NCBI GenBank assembly: GCA_036392935.1 | Contig: DASVWZ010000322.1 | Location: 1-64,000 of the forward strand | Direction: 5' to 3' | DNA from: DASVWZ01 sp036392935 | Lineage (GTDB): Bacteria; Acidobacteriota; Terriglobia; Terriglobales; Acidobacteriaceae | DNA: 64,000 bases | In this document: positions 52,478 to 62,510 of the stretch, one piece after another | Layout of the letters: each line of letters begins with the position of its first letter | Numbering within the stretch: position 1 is the stretch's first letter | The notes under the pieces: model-generated | The model's input: the letters and a program-made list of their open reading frames with translations, nothing else | Databases searched by the model: none | What the model was told of the DNA's origin: nothing | Made by a program: the position numbers and the translations under genes

Positions 52478-54133
52478 TCATGAAGGTGAGGTCGGGGGCT
52501 GGCGACCGTCCAAAATGGCGTCGACGATATCTGGTGCTAGTCGAGCACAACGAAATACCCGGCTAACGTACGTCTTCGTCAGCCCCGTGCGACGTGAGAT
52601 TGATGCGGGACCATTCACCACGCCGTCAAGCATCCATTGATACCATTCGTGGGATCGCACCACCGCTTTCACCAAGGCGGGCTCGACTCGGTTGCGGGCC
52701 TCGATTCCGTTGCACGGCGGCACCACCAACCGCATTCCCAATCCACACCGTTTCAGCTCTGCATCCACCCGGAGACGAATTAGGCCTTCAGGGTCAGGAT
52801 GGACTGGTTTGGGGACTGCGTCCTCCCCGGGAGCCACTTCCCTACCCAGGATCATCTCGCGGAGTTTGCGTCTGTGCACCACAAGCTCAATTGAGTCGTC
52901 GTGCAAAATAACGCGATGAACAATGGACGATAGCAATACGCGAACCTCGGAAGGCTGCATCGACTTCCATCGGCCAACCAGTCGCTCCGCCCCGCGCATA
53001 AGGCCCTGAATCGTCACAACACGGTCGTCTAGGCTCGCCAATTCATTCATGATGTCGTTCTTGGAGCCTAGAAAGCTATGCAGTCGATCGATCACACAAC
53101 GCTCGGTATCCTCAGCAGGTACGCGAGCGCGTTCAATACGTTGATCCGGATCGGCCTGAATTCTTGCTTGCGAAACGTAGTATCGATATCGCTTTTTCTT
53201 CTTCATCACATGGAAGGGCGTGTAACGGATTCCGTGCTGGTCCTCTAATAGGCCGGTCAGCAGGCTCGGTGACTTGCCGTTCAGCCCTCGACGTTGACCG
53301 TTAATGTGGCGGGCGAGTTGGGTTTTCACTTTCTCCCACAGGTCGGCGGCCACGATGCCGTCGTGCAATCCCGGGTACCAGGTATCCTTGTGCCGTATGT
53401 CGCCTCGATATAAGCGATTCCGTAGAATGGCATAAAGCGCTCCTCGCGAGAATCGTTTCCCGCCGATTCGATTCCCGTCTCGTGTCACCCAGCTCTTACT
53501 TCTAGTCCCCTCTTCCTCCAGTCGTTGGCGTAGCTTCGCCACACATCCCAGTTCGAGATACAAACGATAGATGCGATTCACAACCTTGGCCTCCTCAGGG
53601 TCCGGAAGCAATTTCCTTCCCTCCAGCCGGTAACCGAGCGGCACCAGCCCTCCCATCCATATCCCTTTCCTTTTCGAGGCGGCGATCTTGTCCCGAATCC
53701 GCTCTCCGGTTACCTCGCGCTCAAACTGTGCAAATGACAACAAGACATTCAGCGTTAGCCTGCCCATGGAACATGTCGTGTTGAACTGCTGCGTAACCGA
53801 AACAAAGGACACGGCTTTCACGTCCAGTGCTTCAATGATTTTGGCAAAATCGGCCAAGCTGCGTGTCAGGCGATCGACCTTGTAGACGACGATTACTTCG
53901 ATCTGGCCACGGCCCACATCTTCAAGAAGTCGCTTCAAGGCCGGCCGGTCCATGTTCGCACCGGTGTAACCGCCGTCATCGTACTGGGTAGCAATCACTT
54001 TCCAGCCTTCGTGTCTTTGGCTGATGATGTAGGCTTCGCAAGCTTCGCGCTGTGCATGCAGTGAGTTGAAGGATTGCTCAAGACCTTCTTCTGACGACTT
54101 GCGCGTATAAACCGCACAGCGAAGCGTCTTGAT
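52478..54133 (-). CDS. Large serine recombinase, start codon missing
   Basis: Open from about 54133 (551 residues) to 52478. The resolvase domain opens with IKTLRCAVYTRKSSEEGLEQ, with the catalytic serine in YTRKS (codon 54095-54097). VYKVDRLTRSLADFAKI and SMGRLTLNVLLSFAQFEREVTGERIRDK follow. Then come the recombinase domain (RRSVLYRGDIRHKD-like region) and a zinc-ribbon-containing C-terminus. The first ordinary start codon is GTG 53998, after the catalytic serine. Upstream the frame has ATC at 54131-54133 where homologues have ATG. It overlaps the DUF2924 frame by 139 bases. Confidence 0.75.
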   Translation of the reverse strand: MKTLRCAVYTRKSSEEGLEQSFNSLHAQREACEAYIISQRHEGWKVIATQYDDGGYTGANMDRPALKRLLEDVGRGQIEVIVVYKVDRLTRSLADFAKIIEALDVKAVSFVSVTQQFNTTCSMGRLTLNVLLSFAQFEREVTGERIRDKIAASKRKGIWMGGLVPLGYRLEGRKLLPDPEEAKVVNRIYRLYLELGCVAKLRQRLEEEGTRSKSWVTRDGNRIGGKRFSRGALYAILRNRLYRGDIRHKDTWYPGLHDGIVAADLWEKVKTQLARHINGQRRGLNGKSPSLLTGLLEDQHGIRYTPFHVMKKKKRYRYYVSQARIQADPDQRIERARVPAEDTERCVIDRLHSFLGSKNDIMNELASLDDRVVTIQGLMRGAERLVGRWKSMQPSEVRVLLSSIVHRVILHDDSIELVVHRRKLREMILGREVAPGEDAVPKPVHPDPEGLIRLRVDAELKRCGLGMRLVVPPCNGIEARNRVEPALVKAVVRSHEWYQWMLDGVVNGPASISRRTGLTKTYVSRVFRCARLAPDIVDAILDGRQPPTSPS

Positions 54134-54630
54134 GGACGAGCTGATGCCTGTTTCCCGTTCTGCTTCCCTACCGGCTTGAAATTCCTTTGATCTTCGGATC
54201 TCCGGGGTCTCAGTCCAAAAAAGCGTGGGCCGGACCAGTGCGTGCCGGTGATGAGACTGGCGATTTCAGAGAGGCTCTCGTAACGATGGTCTTTGTACAG
54301 GAACCCGTTTTCGGCGACTTGGACAGTGTGGGTCTGGCCGCGCCATTCCCGGATGAGGCGTGTGCCTTGCTGGATGTGGTCGGAGGAAGGCGGCTGGCGG
54401 CGAGTATGGGTTAAGTCGGACGCCTGCTTCAGCCGTTGGCTAACATCGCGGGAACGGTTGCCGTTCCCGTTCTCGTTCTGCTGATCCCTATGAATAAGGA
54501 TTGGGATCATGAGATCCCGGCGCAGAGAAGCTGCCGGAGGTTTTCCGAATGCTGTTTTCCATTCTTTTACGAGGGCAGCGGAATTGAGGGTCCTCAACCA
54601 TTGCAAGCGTTCGTCAACCGAGCTGGGCAT
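53995..54630 (-). CDS. DUF2924 protein of the recombinase module
   Basis: The N-terminal part is a typical DUF2924: DERLQWLRTLNSAALVKEW, GTRLIREWRGQTHTVQVAENGFLYKDHRY and GTHWSGPRFFGL. Homologues stop soon after FFGL. Here the frame runs on for about 75 codons through the recombinase N-terminus, ending at 53995; the last part is a shifted reading of recombinase codons. ATG 54630 has AGGAG eight bases upstream. Role unknown, but DUF2924 is found next to this recombinase in many genomes. Confidence 0.75.
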   Translation of the reverse strand: MPSSVDERLQWLRTLNSAALVKEWKTAFGKPPAASLRRDLMIPILIHRDQQNENGNGNRSRDVSQRLKQASDLTHTRRQPPSSDHIQQGTRLIREWRGQTHTVQVAENGFLYKDHRYESLSEIASLITGTHWSGPRFFGLRPRRSEDQRNFKPVGKQNGKQASARPSRRFAVRFIRASRQKKVLSNPSTHCMHSAKLAKPTSSAKDTKAGK

Positions 54631-54787
54631 GTATTGTCTCCTGGAACAGCTATGAACATTGCCGCTCTGCTCCGGCGAACAGTCAAGTCCTTATGGAGAC
54701 CGGCGAAGATCTAGCGATGGTCGCACGCTCAAAGTTCCCAGGTTCGGGGGGCACGGAAAACGGGGGCGCCGAAAAGCTCATGATGGC

Positions 54788-55036
54788 TCACCCACTGCCG
54801 TAGAAGCCATCGACCTCGATGCCCCATTCCTTCAGCAGCCATTCTGGAATGTAAAACTGATTTCGGTGACGTTCACACCAACTTCGAAGGCGGGGTGATT
54901 CGACGTACTCTCCCTGCCGCAACCCGAGCTTCTTGACGTGCATCTCGAACTCTGTGAGGGTGTCGGGAGATCGCACAGCAACAGGCTTTCCCCAATCTGG
55001 ATTCCCGCGTCTCCGCCGCTGTTCGCTTTCGGACAT
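54788..55036 (-). CDS. Small mobile-module protein, 82 aa
   Basis: RRRGNPDWGKPVAVRSPDTLTEFEMHVKKLGLRQGEYVESPRLRSWCERHRNQFYIPEWLLKEWGI: a basic N-terminus and a C-terminal helix. I recall related small proteins upstream of DUF2924/recombinase pairs; no function is known. It lies 157 bases upstream of the DUF2924 gene on the same strand. Confidence 0.6.
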   Translation of the reverse strand: MSESEQRRRRGNPDWGKPVAVRSPDTLTEFEMHVKKLGLRQGEYVESPRLRSWCERHRNQFYIPEWLLKEWGIEVDGFYGSG

Positions 55037-55150
55037 GAGCGCCGCAATTCTACACCCCTCGGGTAACCGTTCCTAACTGCTCCAAGCCGGTGAGCAATGT
55101 GGAGATCCTTCGCGAATCAAAGGTTTTCGGAACAAACGGAGTGCGATGAA

Positions 55151-55432
55151 CTAGCGCGGCTTCTGGCGAGAGCCATGGGCGATCCGTGTCTCTAGCCTGT
55201 CGAATCCTGCCTGCATAAGGAGAACGGCGCTCACTATCATGACTGGAAGGCCGACCTCTAGAAGATGGCTGATTAGGATTAAATTACGCTCGGCGCAGGC
55301 CAACAGTCCAATGCCGGCAGTAATAGCACAGTAATGGCACTCTGCGCACTGGACAAGATATGCAGATGGTCGTTTCTCTTGTTCGCCCCAATCGGAGTAA
55401 TTGTGCGTGAAGCCTGGCGACGGTCTCAGCAA
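55151..55432 (-). CDS. Doubtful single-span membrane protein, 93 aa
   Basis: Open frame with a hydrophobic segment (LLEVGLPVMIVSAVLLMQAG) near 56-75 and four cysteines in CAECHYC and LLACAER. The composition is not clearly coding and no ribosome site is visible. No family is recognised. It lies between the recombinase module and the exopolysaccharide cluster. Confidence 0.3.
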   Translation of the reverse strand: MLRPSPGFTHNYSDWGEQEKRPSAYLVQCAECHYCAITAGIGLLACAERNLILISHLLEVGLPVMIVSAVLLMQAGFDRLETRIAHGSRQKPR

Positions 55433-55512
55433 GAGGGAGTATGACCAAGCGCCGAAGTCACAGACTTAACTTTGCAACCGCCGCCTACAGGTCCCTCGAT
55501 GCGATGGCTGAA

Positions 55513-55548
55513 GGTGGCAGGCGTGTGGGAGGTGGCAGGCATGTGGAA
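55513..55548. repeat. Tandem 18-nt duplication
   Basis: GGTGGCAGGCGTGTGGGA is followed by GGTGGCAGGCATGTGGAA. It lies just past the end of the asparagine synthase gene, in 55433-55655, a stretch without a supported gene. Confidence 0.6.
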
Positions 55549-55655
55549 GGATACGATTAAAGCATCAGGCTCCCCAAATCGTGCTTAGCCTTCACATCCG
55601 GTTTCTAGCTCGCGGGGCTTTGGCAAGGATAACCGGGCTTGAACACTGCTTGATT

Positions 55656-57602
55656 TTAGGACATTGTATGGACGAATCGAGCAAACGTCGAAGTGTCTCC
55701 GCGGGGTGTGGCTTCGCCGCCGTCGATGAAGACTCTCTGCCAGAGTTCCAGGTTGAGCAGACGCCAAATGCGGGTGCTGTGGTCGCGATGTCCGGCTCGA
55801 TGTTCGGCGAGCAGGGCACGGATTGCCTCATCTTTGAAGAGGCCCCGGGAACGAGCACGTTGCGACAGAAGAATCGACTCGATGTTGGGCAGTTCTGCTG
55901 CCAGCCAACTCGCCCATGGTGTGGGAAATCCCATTTTTCGACGATGGATAATGGAAGCGGGCAGAAGATCGGAAGCAGCAGCTTTGAGAATCGACTTTCC
56001 GGTAAGGCCGTTAATCGAATACGCTACGGGGATTTCGGCGGTGAATTCGACCAGTTTGTGATCAAGAAAAGGCACCCTGCTTTCAAGCGATGCAGCCATG
56101 CTCATCTGGTCTTGCTTCATGAGAAGTTCAACAAGGTACGTCTTGATGTCGACGTAGAGAAGTCGATGCAGCAGGTCTCCCGTCGATTTGTCCCAGTAGC
56201 GCAGAGGTCCGGCATAAGCGTCTCCTGTCGAGGATACCTGACCATTGAGCATCAGGGATTGGTCTTTGGCGGAGAATGCCGAGTAGAAGTTATCGAAGTA
56301 AAAAGATGACCACTCTCCGCCGTTGCGGGCTAAGAATGTGTGAGCCAGCTTACGATGAATTCCGGCGGGTAGGGGGCTGCGATCAATTCCCTTCCGTACC
56401 AGGCCGCGGATCAATGCTGGCGTGAGCGCACGATAAACCGAATCCATTTGAACGTTTCGGAGGGTCCAGGGATAGCGTGCATAACCGGCCAATGTCTCGT
56501 CGCTACCTTCGCCGGTAAGGACAACTTTGACAGACTCGCGGGCCAGCTTTGCGACGGAGTACAGCGAGACGCTCGAGGGCCAAGCGATTGGCTCATCCTC
56601 ATACCAGATGAGCTGAGGAAGTACCTCGAAAAATCCTTCTCGCCCGATCCGAACTTCGTGGTGACTCGACCCGATATGCTCGGCAACCTGGCGCGCGCTC
56701 GGCAACTCACTGAAGGCGCTTTCAGCGTAGCCAACGGAAAAGGTTTCGATCTGACGCCCGGAAATCTTGGCAGTGAGTGCGGCAATGACACTCGAGTCGA
56801 GGCCTCCGCTAAGAAAGACACCCAAGGGAACATCGCTCATCAAGTGCGACGACACGGATTCTTCCAGCATTTCGCGGTATTTGCCAACGTAGAATGCCTT
56901 AGGTCGTGAGGTCCCGACATCTGCGATCGGCAGATCCCAATATTGATGGATCGCCAGGTTGTCGTCTTCCCCAAGTTTCAGCGTATGCCCCGGAAGCAGG
57001 TTATGAACACCAGAAAACATGGTTTCTGGTCCGGTGACATAGCCAAAAGCAAGATACTCGGCTAGGGTGCTTCGATTGAATGTCGGCTGAACGCCCGGGT
57101 AGGACAAAATTGACTTGATCTCTGAGGCAAACAGAAAAGTCCCATTGTTGTGCCAATAATAAAGAGGTTTGATTCCTAACCTGTCACGAGCAATGAATAA
57201 CCGCCGAGCCAGTTTGTCCCAGATTGCAAAGGCAAACATGCCTCGGAGATGATTCACGCAATCGGTGCCATACTCTTCGTAGAGATGAAGAATGGTTTCA
57301 GTGTCGCTCCTGGTACGATAACGATGACCGCGCGCCTGAAGGTCGGCGCGCAGCTCGCGGTGGTTATAGATTTCGCCGTTGTAAACGAGCCAGAGATTCT
57401 CGTCTTCGTTGGCTATGGGTTGGCGACCAGTTTGAACGTCGACGATGCTGAGACGCCGCATGGCGAGACCGACGTTGCCTTCGACAAAAAAACCCTCGTC
57501 GTCAGGACCGCGATGCGCGATACGAGCGTTCATCGCTGTGAGGACTGCGGAATCGACTCGCGGGTCATTGTCGGTGTAATAAATGCCGCAGATTCCACAC
57601 AT
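55656..57602 (-). CDS. asnB: Asparagine synthase (glutamine-hydrolysing) type enzyme
   Basis: 648 residues from the ATG of MCGICGI (57602), which leaves Cys2 as the nucleophile. The frame upstream to 57614 overlaps the neighbour and is not used. The glutaminase half has RGPDDEGFF and YNGEIYNH; the synthetase half has the pyrophosphate loop FLSGGLDSSVIAAL and EGSDETLAGY. It transfers glutamine nitrogen to an acid group. In exopolysaccharide clusters such proteins usually amidate a sugar acid rather than make asparagine. Two bases separate it from the lyase gene. Confidence 0.9.
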   Translation of the reverse strand: MCGICGIYYTDNDPRVDSAVLTAMNARIAHRGPDDEGFFVEGNVGLAMRRLSIVDVQTGRQPIANEDENLWLVYNGEIYNHRELRADLQARGHRYRTRSDTETILHLYEEYGTDCVNHLRGMFAFAIWDKLARRLFIARDRLGIKPLYYWHNNGTFLFASEIKSILSYPGVQPTFNRSTLAEYLAFGYVTGPETMFSGVHNLLPGHTLKLGEDDNLAIHQYWDLPIADVGTSRPKAFYVGKYREMLEESVSSHLMSDVPLGVFLSGGLDSSVIAALTAKISGRQIETFSVGYAESAFSELPSARQVAEHIGSSHHEVRIGREGFFEVLPQLIWYEDEPIAWPSSVSLYSVAKLARESVKVVLTGEGSDETLAGYARYPWTLRNVQMDSVYRALTPALIRGLVRKGIDRSPLPAGIHRKLAHTFLARNGGEWSSFYFDNFYSAFSAKDQSLMLNGQVSSTGDAYAGPLRYWDKSTGDLLHRLLYVDIKTYLVELLMKQDQMSMAASLESRVPFLDHKLVEFTAEIPVAYSINGLTGKSILKAAASDLLPASIIHRRKMGFPTPWASWLAAELPNIESILLSQRARSRGLFKDEAIRALLAEHRAGHRDHSTRIWRLLNLELWQRVFIDGGEATPRGDTSTFARFVHTMS

Positions 57603-57604
57603 GG

Positions 57605-59995
57605 CTAGTCGCAAGGCTCCTGCGAATCAGGGACAGTGCTGACGAACACTGAACCCGGGTAGATGGATGCCAGTTCGCTGGAATTCACAATGGCGGCGCG
57701 GCTCGCAGGGATGATTCGCATTCGCTGCGCATCGCAAACCACTTCACATCGGTCGATCGGGTTAGGCGAGGCTATGATCGCGCGGTCGTTGAAGCGAACG
57801 AAGGTGCCGTTGCAAAGGAACAGGCGCTGCAACGACTGATGGTCGGATGAACTCCAGTAGAGGAATTCAGCATCGCTGCTCCAGGGTCCGACACGCCAGT
57901 GGTTTTGGTTAGCAAAGAAGAGGAGATGTTCTTCACCGTCGATTTCGAAACGATAGGCTTTGACAGCATCCTCGGTGGAAAATTGCGACAATTTGTGTGC
58001 TGCCGGCTTTTTTCCGCAAGACAACGATATCAATGAGACAAATTCTGTGGGCAGAGCTGTAGCTGCACTGAAGAGCAGGGCATGGGCAGGCTCTTCGCAC
58101 CCATAGGCGGGAGCGAAAGACGTGAGAACCACTTCCTGATGCCAGCCGCGATCAGCGGTTGTGATAATGCGCAAACCTGAACCATTTTCATCCACGAACG
58201 TGTCGTTTGAAGTTCGGTCCGGCATGAGCGCGGGCGCCAAATGGAACCGGAGATCGAGGCGGTGCTCGCTAAGACCCGAAACCACGTCGCGAATCAACCA
58301 GAAATTCGATTTCAGATGAAAAACAGAGCGGCGATGCACGACGCCGGAACGTTGATAACCATCGTGGCTTCCGACAAACAGGTCGAAATCTCGGCCGCTG
58401 ATCCAGCGCTCAGTCTTGACCGTTGGAAGATGGGTCCACCCGAATTGACCGTTGGGGTCGGCCTGGTCTAATCCGTCGACTTGTAGTGTGTTGTGGGCGC
58501 TAGTACCGCGAAATGCGTCGCGCTCAGATTCCGCACCCAGATACGTGAACGTTCCTCTGTCGATTAGCAAGGGACGGCCGTTGGCGCTTAGAGTGACGCT
58601 CAGCGCGTCTGCATGCCCGTGCCCAGCCGAGAATGCGCCTTGCGCACCGGCATCGATCACCAACTGCGAACTGCTCTCGCGGTCCGACATGAAATAAAGA
58701 CCACTGGATTCGAGAGCAGTTGAAGTGGAGTCGATTTTTCTTGTAGGCAGATGATCAAAGGTCGCAGCCGCTTGTGCACCCAGCAGCCATAAAGTCTCTT
58801 CGCAGAAATGGTCGGCGACCGATTTGAAGTCGCCTCGCTCGAACAAGACTGCGCCGGTTGCCAACGGATCGAGCAGATGTGCGGCACGATTACGGCGAGG
58901 ATCAAATACGCGGCCACCATCATCATCCCCTAACTGCGGGACGGGGCCGGCACGGCCGAGAACGCAGAGAGCATCCAACATTTTTTCGATGACGCTGCTG
59001 AACTCTTCCGGAATGGGCAGTCCGTTGCGCAAAGCAAGAATGCGCGAGTGCAGAAAAAAGTCGAGAGCGTAGACATGATAGTAGGTCGACTTCTCGAAGT
59101 GGAGGCCATCAGGCTGAATCTGACGTACGGCTTCCTGCAAAACAATTTGCCAACCACGACGTTGCCATTTCGCTGCGCCAGGCAATTCCGGGCAGAGAGT
59201 ACCGATGAAGAACAGCGCGACGGCTTCACCGAGCAGATGGGTGTTCGGCGAGAAGTAAGTGGAGAGATGATGCGCTATGAAACGGGCGTTCACGCGTAGC
59301 GCGCGCAACAACTCACCGCGAAAAGGGGCCGGCAGAACCGAGGTTCCCGCCAACAGGTAGTAAGCCCACAACCAGGACAAACTACGAAATGCGACTTCAA
59401 GGCTGCTCGCCCAGTTGATGCCGATTGGATATGGATTCTGTTTCTGCCAATCGCGCCATTGGTTGAGGAGTTCACCCACGAACCGTTGATCGCCGGTCAG
59501 TTGATACGCTTTCGCGAGCGTTACCCAATGCTGATGGCGATTCAACTCCCATGTAATTTTGTGGTCTCCGACTTGAGAGAAATCGAGATACGGAATCTTG
59601 AACCAGGGTCTGCGTGGTCCAGATTTGCGATGGACGGCGTCACAGTGCCAGTCGATGCGTTCGCCGTATTCAATATTGCGGTATCCGAGGAGGTCAAAGC
59701 GATGGCGGCAGATTTGTTCGGCCTGCGCGAGAATTTCATCTACCTGCTGCGGTAATTGTCGCCGCAGTTGAGAGCAAATCAGCGGGATTTCGTTGGAAGT
59801 GAAAAAGAAATTGGGCTGCGGCCCTGATCTTTCGTTTGTCGCAGCATCGAACCGCCGGCCGAGGTTGTAGGCGACCAAGTCAAGACGCGAGACGCTGTAT
59901 TGCCGCACTCGATCAAGAATCTCTGCGGGCGGCGCCGAGATAAGTCGTTGCCAGCGATTTTTGCGTCTGGTATGCGTTGGCGAGGAGTGAGTCAC
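57605..59995 (-). CDS. Heparinase II/III-like polysaccharide lyase
   Basis: 796 residues. The N-terminal half is the alpha-toroid of the heparinase II/III family (WFKIPYLDFSQVGDHKITWELNRHQHWV; YYHVYALDFFLHS). The C-terminal half has the beta-sandwich with GHGHADALSVTLSANGRPLLIDRGTFTYLG. It should cut acidic polysaccharide or modify a polymer made by the cluster. There is no signal peptide visible. It overlaps the glycosyltransferase stop by four bases (59992-59995). Confidence 0.88.
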   Translation of the reverse strand: MTHSSPTHTRRKNRWQRLISAPPAEILDRVRQYSVSRLDLVAYNLGRRFDAATNERSGPQPNFFFTSNEIPLICSQLRRQLPQQVDEILAQAEQICRHRFDLLGYRNIEYGERIDWHCDAVHRKSGPRRPWFKIPYLDFSQVGDHKITWELNRHQHWVTLAKAYQLTGDQRFVGELLNQWRDWQKQNPYPIGINWASSLEVAFRSLSWLWAYYLLAGTSVLPAPFRGELLRALRVNARFIAHHLSTYFSPNTHLLGEAVALFFIGTLCPELPGAAKWQRRGWQIVLQEAVRQIQPDGLHFEKSTYYHVYALDFFLHSRILALRNGLPIPEEFSSVIEKMLDALCVLGRAGPVPQLGDDDGGRVFDPRRNRAAHLLDPLATGAVLFERGDFKSVADHFCEETLWLLGAQAAATFDHLPTRKIDSTSTALESSGLYFMSDRESSSQLVIDAGAQGAFSAGHGHADALSVTLSANGRPLLIDRGTFTYLGAESERDAFRGTSAHNTLQVDGLDQADPNGQFGWTHLPTVKTERWISGRDFDLFVGSHDGYQRSGVVHRRSVFHLKSNFWLIRDVVSGLSEHRLDLRFHLAPALMPDRTSNDTFVDENGSGLRIITTADRGWHQEVVLTSFAPAYGCEEPAHALLFSAATALPTEFVSLISLSCGKKPAAHKLSQFSTEDAVKAYRFEIDGEEHLLFFANQNHWRVGPWSSDAEFLYWSSSDHQSLQRLFLCNGTFVRFNDRAIIASPNPIDRCEVVCDAQRMRIIPASRAAIVNSSELASIYPGSVFVSTVPDSQEPCD

Positions 59996-61188
59996 TGGGC
60001 GGACTTCTCTGCGAGTAGCTCGGTGTACAGGGAATCGATGCCATCGACCAAGCGCTGCACGCTAAAGTTGCGACGAACATAGTTTTGCCCAGCGGCTGCC
60101 AAAGTGGCGCTCAGACCGGAATCACGCAACAAGCGCAACAGAGCGTTTGAAAGCGCGTTCGAATCTTCCGGCGGAATCAGCACACCAGTTACTCCATCGT
60201 TAATGACCTCGGTATTTCCGCCGACGCTGGTTGCAATCGTAGGAAGACCCGCGGCGAGGTATTCGAGAATTGCGTTGGGCAATCCTTCCGCGCATGAAGG
60301 AAGTACAGCTATATCGCATTCAGCCAGAATCGAAGGGACGTCGTTACTCCGGCCGACAAATGCGAAGCTTTTCTCAAGACGCACAGCTCGAACCTGCGAC
60401 TCAAATCCACGGCGTCGTGCACCGTCGCCGACGAGAATAAATTTTGTATCGGGAAACTCCTTTAGTACAACCGCAGCGGCCTGGATGAGCCACGGATGTC
60501 CTTTCACGTCGCTGTGCATGTTCCCGACAAGGACGATCCGCTTACCTTTATCGCCGACGGGAAACACGCGGCTGGACCGCAGAGACGGATCGAACCCGTC
60601 CAAATCCACGCCATTATGCACAATGTGAACCTTTTGACTCGGAAGCTGGTCTCGGCTGACGAGTTGGTCGCGGATAGATTTTGCGTTCGTCAGAATGGCG
60701 TTCGATCTTCGCTGGATGTATCGAAGAATGTGACGGCGTTTGGTCTTGTACCACGGCAAATGGGAGAGATCGCGTTGGCTGGAGATAATTACCGATACTC
60801 CAGCGAGATGCGCCGCTGGAACTCCCATGAGGTTAGACCAAAGATCGTGGCAGTGAACAATGTCGAAGCGACCTCGCCTCAGTAACCACGCCAGGCGCAG
60901 AAGCTGGCGCATACCGCCGAGTGAATCAATGCCTCGTGACGGATAAAATTCGACGATGGGCAGAAATGAAGCCTCTGCCTCTTCTTTCAGTGGGCCTGTG
61001 GCGCGCAGGCATCCTAGAGTCACGTCGTATTTTGAGACTGGCAATCGAGTAGCCAACATCACAGCCTGACGCTCTGTACCACCGCTCTCCAGCGAATCGA
61101 CAAGAAAGAAAACCTTCCGACGTTGGAGCAGGGCTGCCGAATGCTCGGATTGCCGGGCGCGAGGTTTCGCCAAAAATTCAATCGACAT
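59992..61188 (-). CDS. Family-4 glycosyltransferase (EPS cluster, A)
   Basis: 398 residues with the GT-B fold. The acceptor domain has KVFFLVDSLESGGTERQAVMLA; the donor-site signature reads VLPSCAEGLPNAILEYLAAGLPTIATSVGG (residues near 300-330). It transfers an activated sugar, probably to a lipid-linked intermediate. The start ATG 61188 lies 110 bases from the divergent GT at 61299, so a two-way promoter should lie in between. Confidence 0.9.
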   Translation of the reverse strand: MSIEFLAKPRARQSEHSAALLQRRKVFFLVDSLESGGTERQAVMLATRLPVSKYDVTLGCLRATGPLKEEAEASFLPIVEFYPSRGIDSLGGMRQLLRLAWLLRRGRFDIVHCHDLWSNLMGVPAAHLAGVSVIISSQRDLSHLPWYKTKRRHILRYIQRRSNAILTNAKSIRDQLVSRDQLPSQKVHIVHNGVDLDGFDPSLRSSRVFPVGDKGKRIVLVGNMHSDVKGHPWLIQAAAVVLKEFPDTKFILVGDGARRRGFESQVRAVRLEKSFAFVGRSNDVPSILAECDIAVLPSCAEGLPNAILEYLAAGLPTIATSVGGNTEVINDGVTGVLIPPEDSNALSNALLRLLRDSGLSATLAAAGQNYVRRNFSVQRLVDGIDSLYTELLAEKSAQ

Positions 61189-61298
61189 CGTATGCTAAAT
61201 GTGAGTTCTTTAATCTTGCATTTCAAAGCGGTTTGAGCGTATAGCGTGCTAGTCTTGCACGTGCCGGACGCTAAAACAGTGAAGAATATAACTCGCTC

Positions 61299-62510
61299 AT
61301 GAAGATTCTCTGGGTTAAGGCCGGCGGACTAATTCCTCCCGACAGCGGCGGCAAGATCCGAAGCTACAACTTGCTTCGTGAGCTAGCAAAAGAAAATTCA
61401 GTTACTTTTTTTTCTTTTTATGCTGCCGATCCGAACGATATACACCAGGAATTGAACAGCATCTTCCAGCAGGTCGTATGCGTTCTGCTTGATTTGCCGG
61501 CCGCCAAAAGCTTTGGCGACTTTTCCGGTTATGCCGTGAACCTGCTGACGCGGCAGCCTTACAACATTGCGAAATACTGCAGAAGACGGGTTCGCGATGA
61601 ATTGTCGCGGTTGCTTCGGCATGAAACTTTCGACGTGATCATTTGTGATTTTCTCATGGCCGCCGGGGTAATTCCCTGGGAGATTTCAACGCCCAAAGTT
61701 TTATTTGCGCACAATGTGGAATCACAAATCTGGGAGCGCCATTACCAGGTCGCCCAAAACCCGCTCTGGAAAGCACTTTCGTGGCGAGAATGGCGCACCA
61801 TGCATTCGGCGGAAAGAACATATTCGATTCTCGCAGATCATGTGCTCACGGTCTCTGAAGACGACAGCAAGTTCTTCCGCCAGTTTCTCGACGCGGGAAA
61901 AGTGAGCGTAATTCCCACTGGTGTCGATGTAGAGTATTTTCGGCCGAGCGAATCGTCGGAGACGCCAGATTCACTGGTTTTTACCGGGTCGATGGATTGG
62001 CTTCCAAATGAGGACGGCATCATTTACTTCGTCAAGGAAGTTCTGCCACTCGTGCGGCAACAGACTCCGAATGTTTCGCTCACGGTGGTTGGACGCAAGC
62101 CATCGCGAAGGTTGGCAGATCTTGCCGCCAGCGAGCGGAATGTACGTCTGACTGGATGGGTCGCGGACATACGACCTTTTCTATCGAGCGCGTCCGTCTG
62201 CGTGGTTCCGCTGCGGATTGGCAGCGGCACTCGATTGAAGATCTTTGAGGCGATGAGCATGGGGAAAGCGGTTATTTCGACGACGATCGGAGCGGAAGGC
62301 CTGCCGGTGCGTGACGGGGAGCACCTACTCATTGCCGACGATCCGAGCGCGTTTGCCAGCCGCGCTCTACAACTGCTTCGCAATCCGATGGAACGACAAC
62401 GGCTGGGCAGCGCGGCACGAAAGCTGGTGAGCGACAAGTACAGCTGGGCACAGGCCACAAATGATCTCGCGCAAGTTCTATCCAGAGTTGCCGAGGAACA
62501 CAGCCGATGA
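61299..62510 (+). CDS. Family-4 glycosyltransferase (EPS cluster, B)
   Basis: 403 residues. LWVKAGGLIPPDSGGKIRSYNLLRELA at the start resembles the Stp1-type sugar transferase associated with exosortase/EpsH gene sets; the donor part has VPLRIGSGTRLKIFEAMSMGKAVISTTIGAEGLP. It should build the repeat unit with its neighbours. The stop overlaps the next start by four bases (ATGA). Confidence 0.9.
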   Translation: MKILWVKAGGLIPPDSGGKIRSYNLLRELAKENSVTFFSFYAADPNDIHQELNSIFQQVVCVLLDLPAAKSFGDFSGYAVNLLTRQPYNIAKYCRRRVRDELSRLLRHETFDVIICDFLMAAGVIPWEISTPKVLFAHNVESQIWERHYQVAQNPLWKALSWREWRTMHSAERTYSILADHVLTVSEDDSKFFRQFLDAGKVSVIPTGVDVEYFRPSESSETPDSLVFTGSMDWLPNEDGIIYFVKEVLPLVRQQTPNVSLTVVGRKPSRRLADLAASERNVRLTGWVADIRPFLSSASVCVVPLRIGSGTRLKIFEAMSMGKAVISTTIGAEGLPVRDGEHLLIADDPSAFASRALQLLRNPMERQRLGSAARKLVSDKYSWAQATNDLAQVLSRVAEEHSR

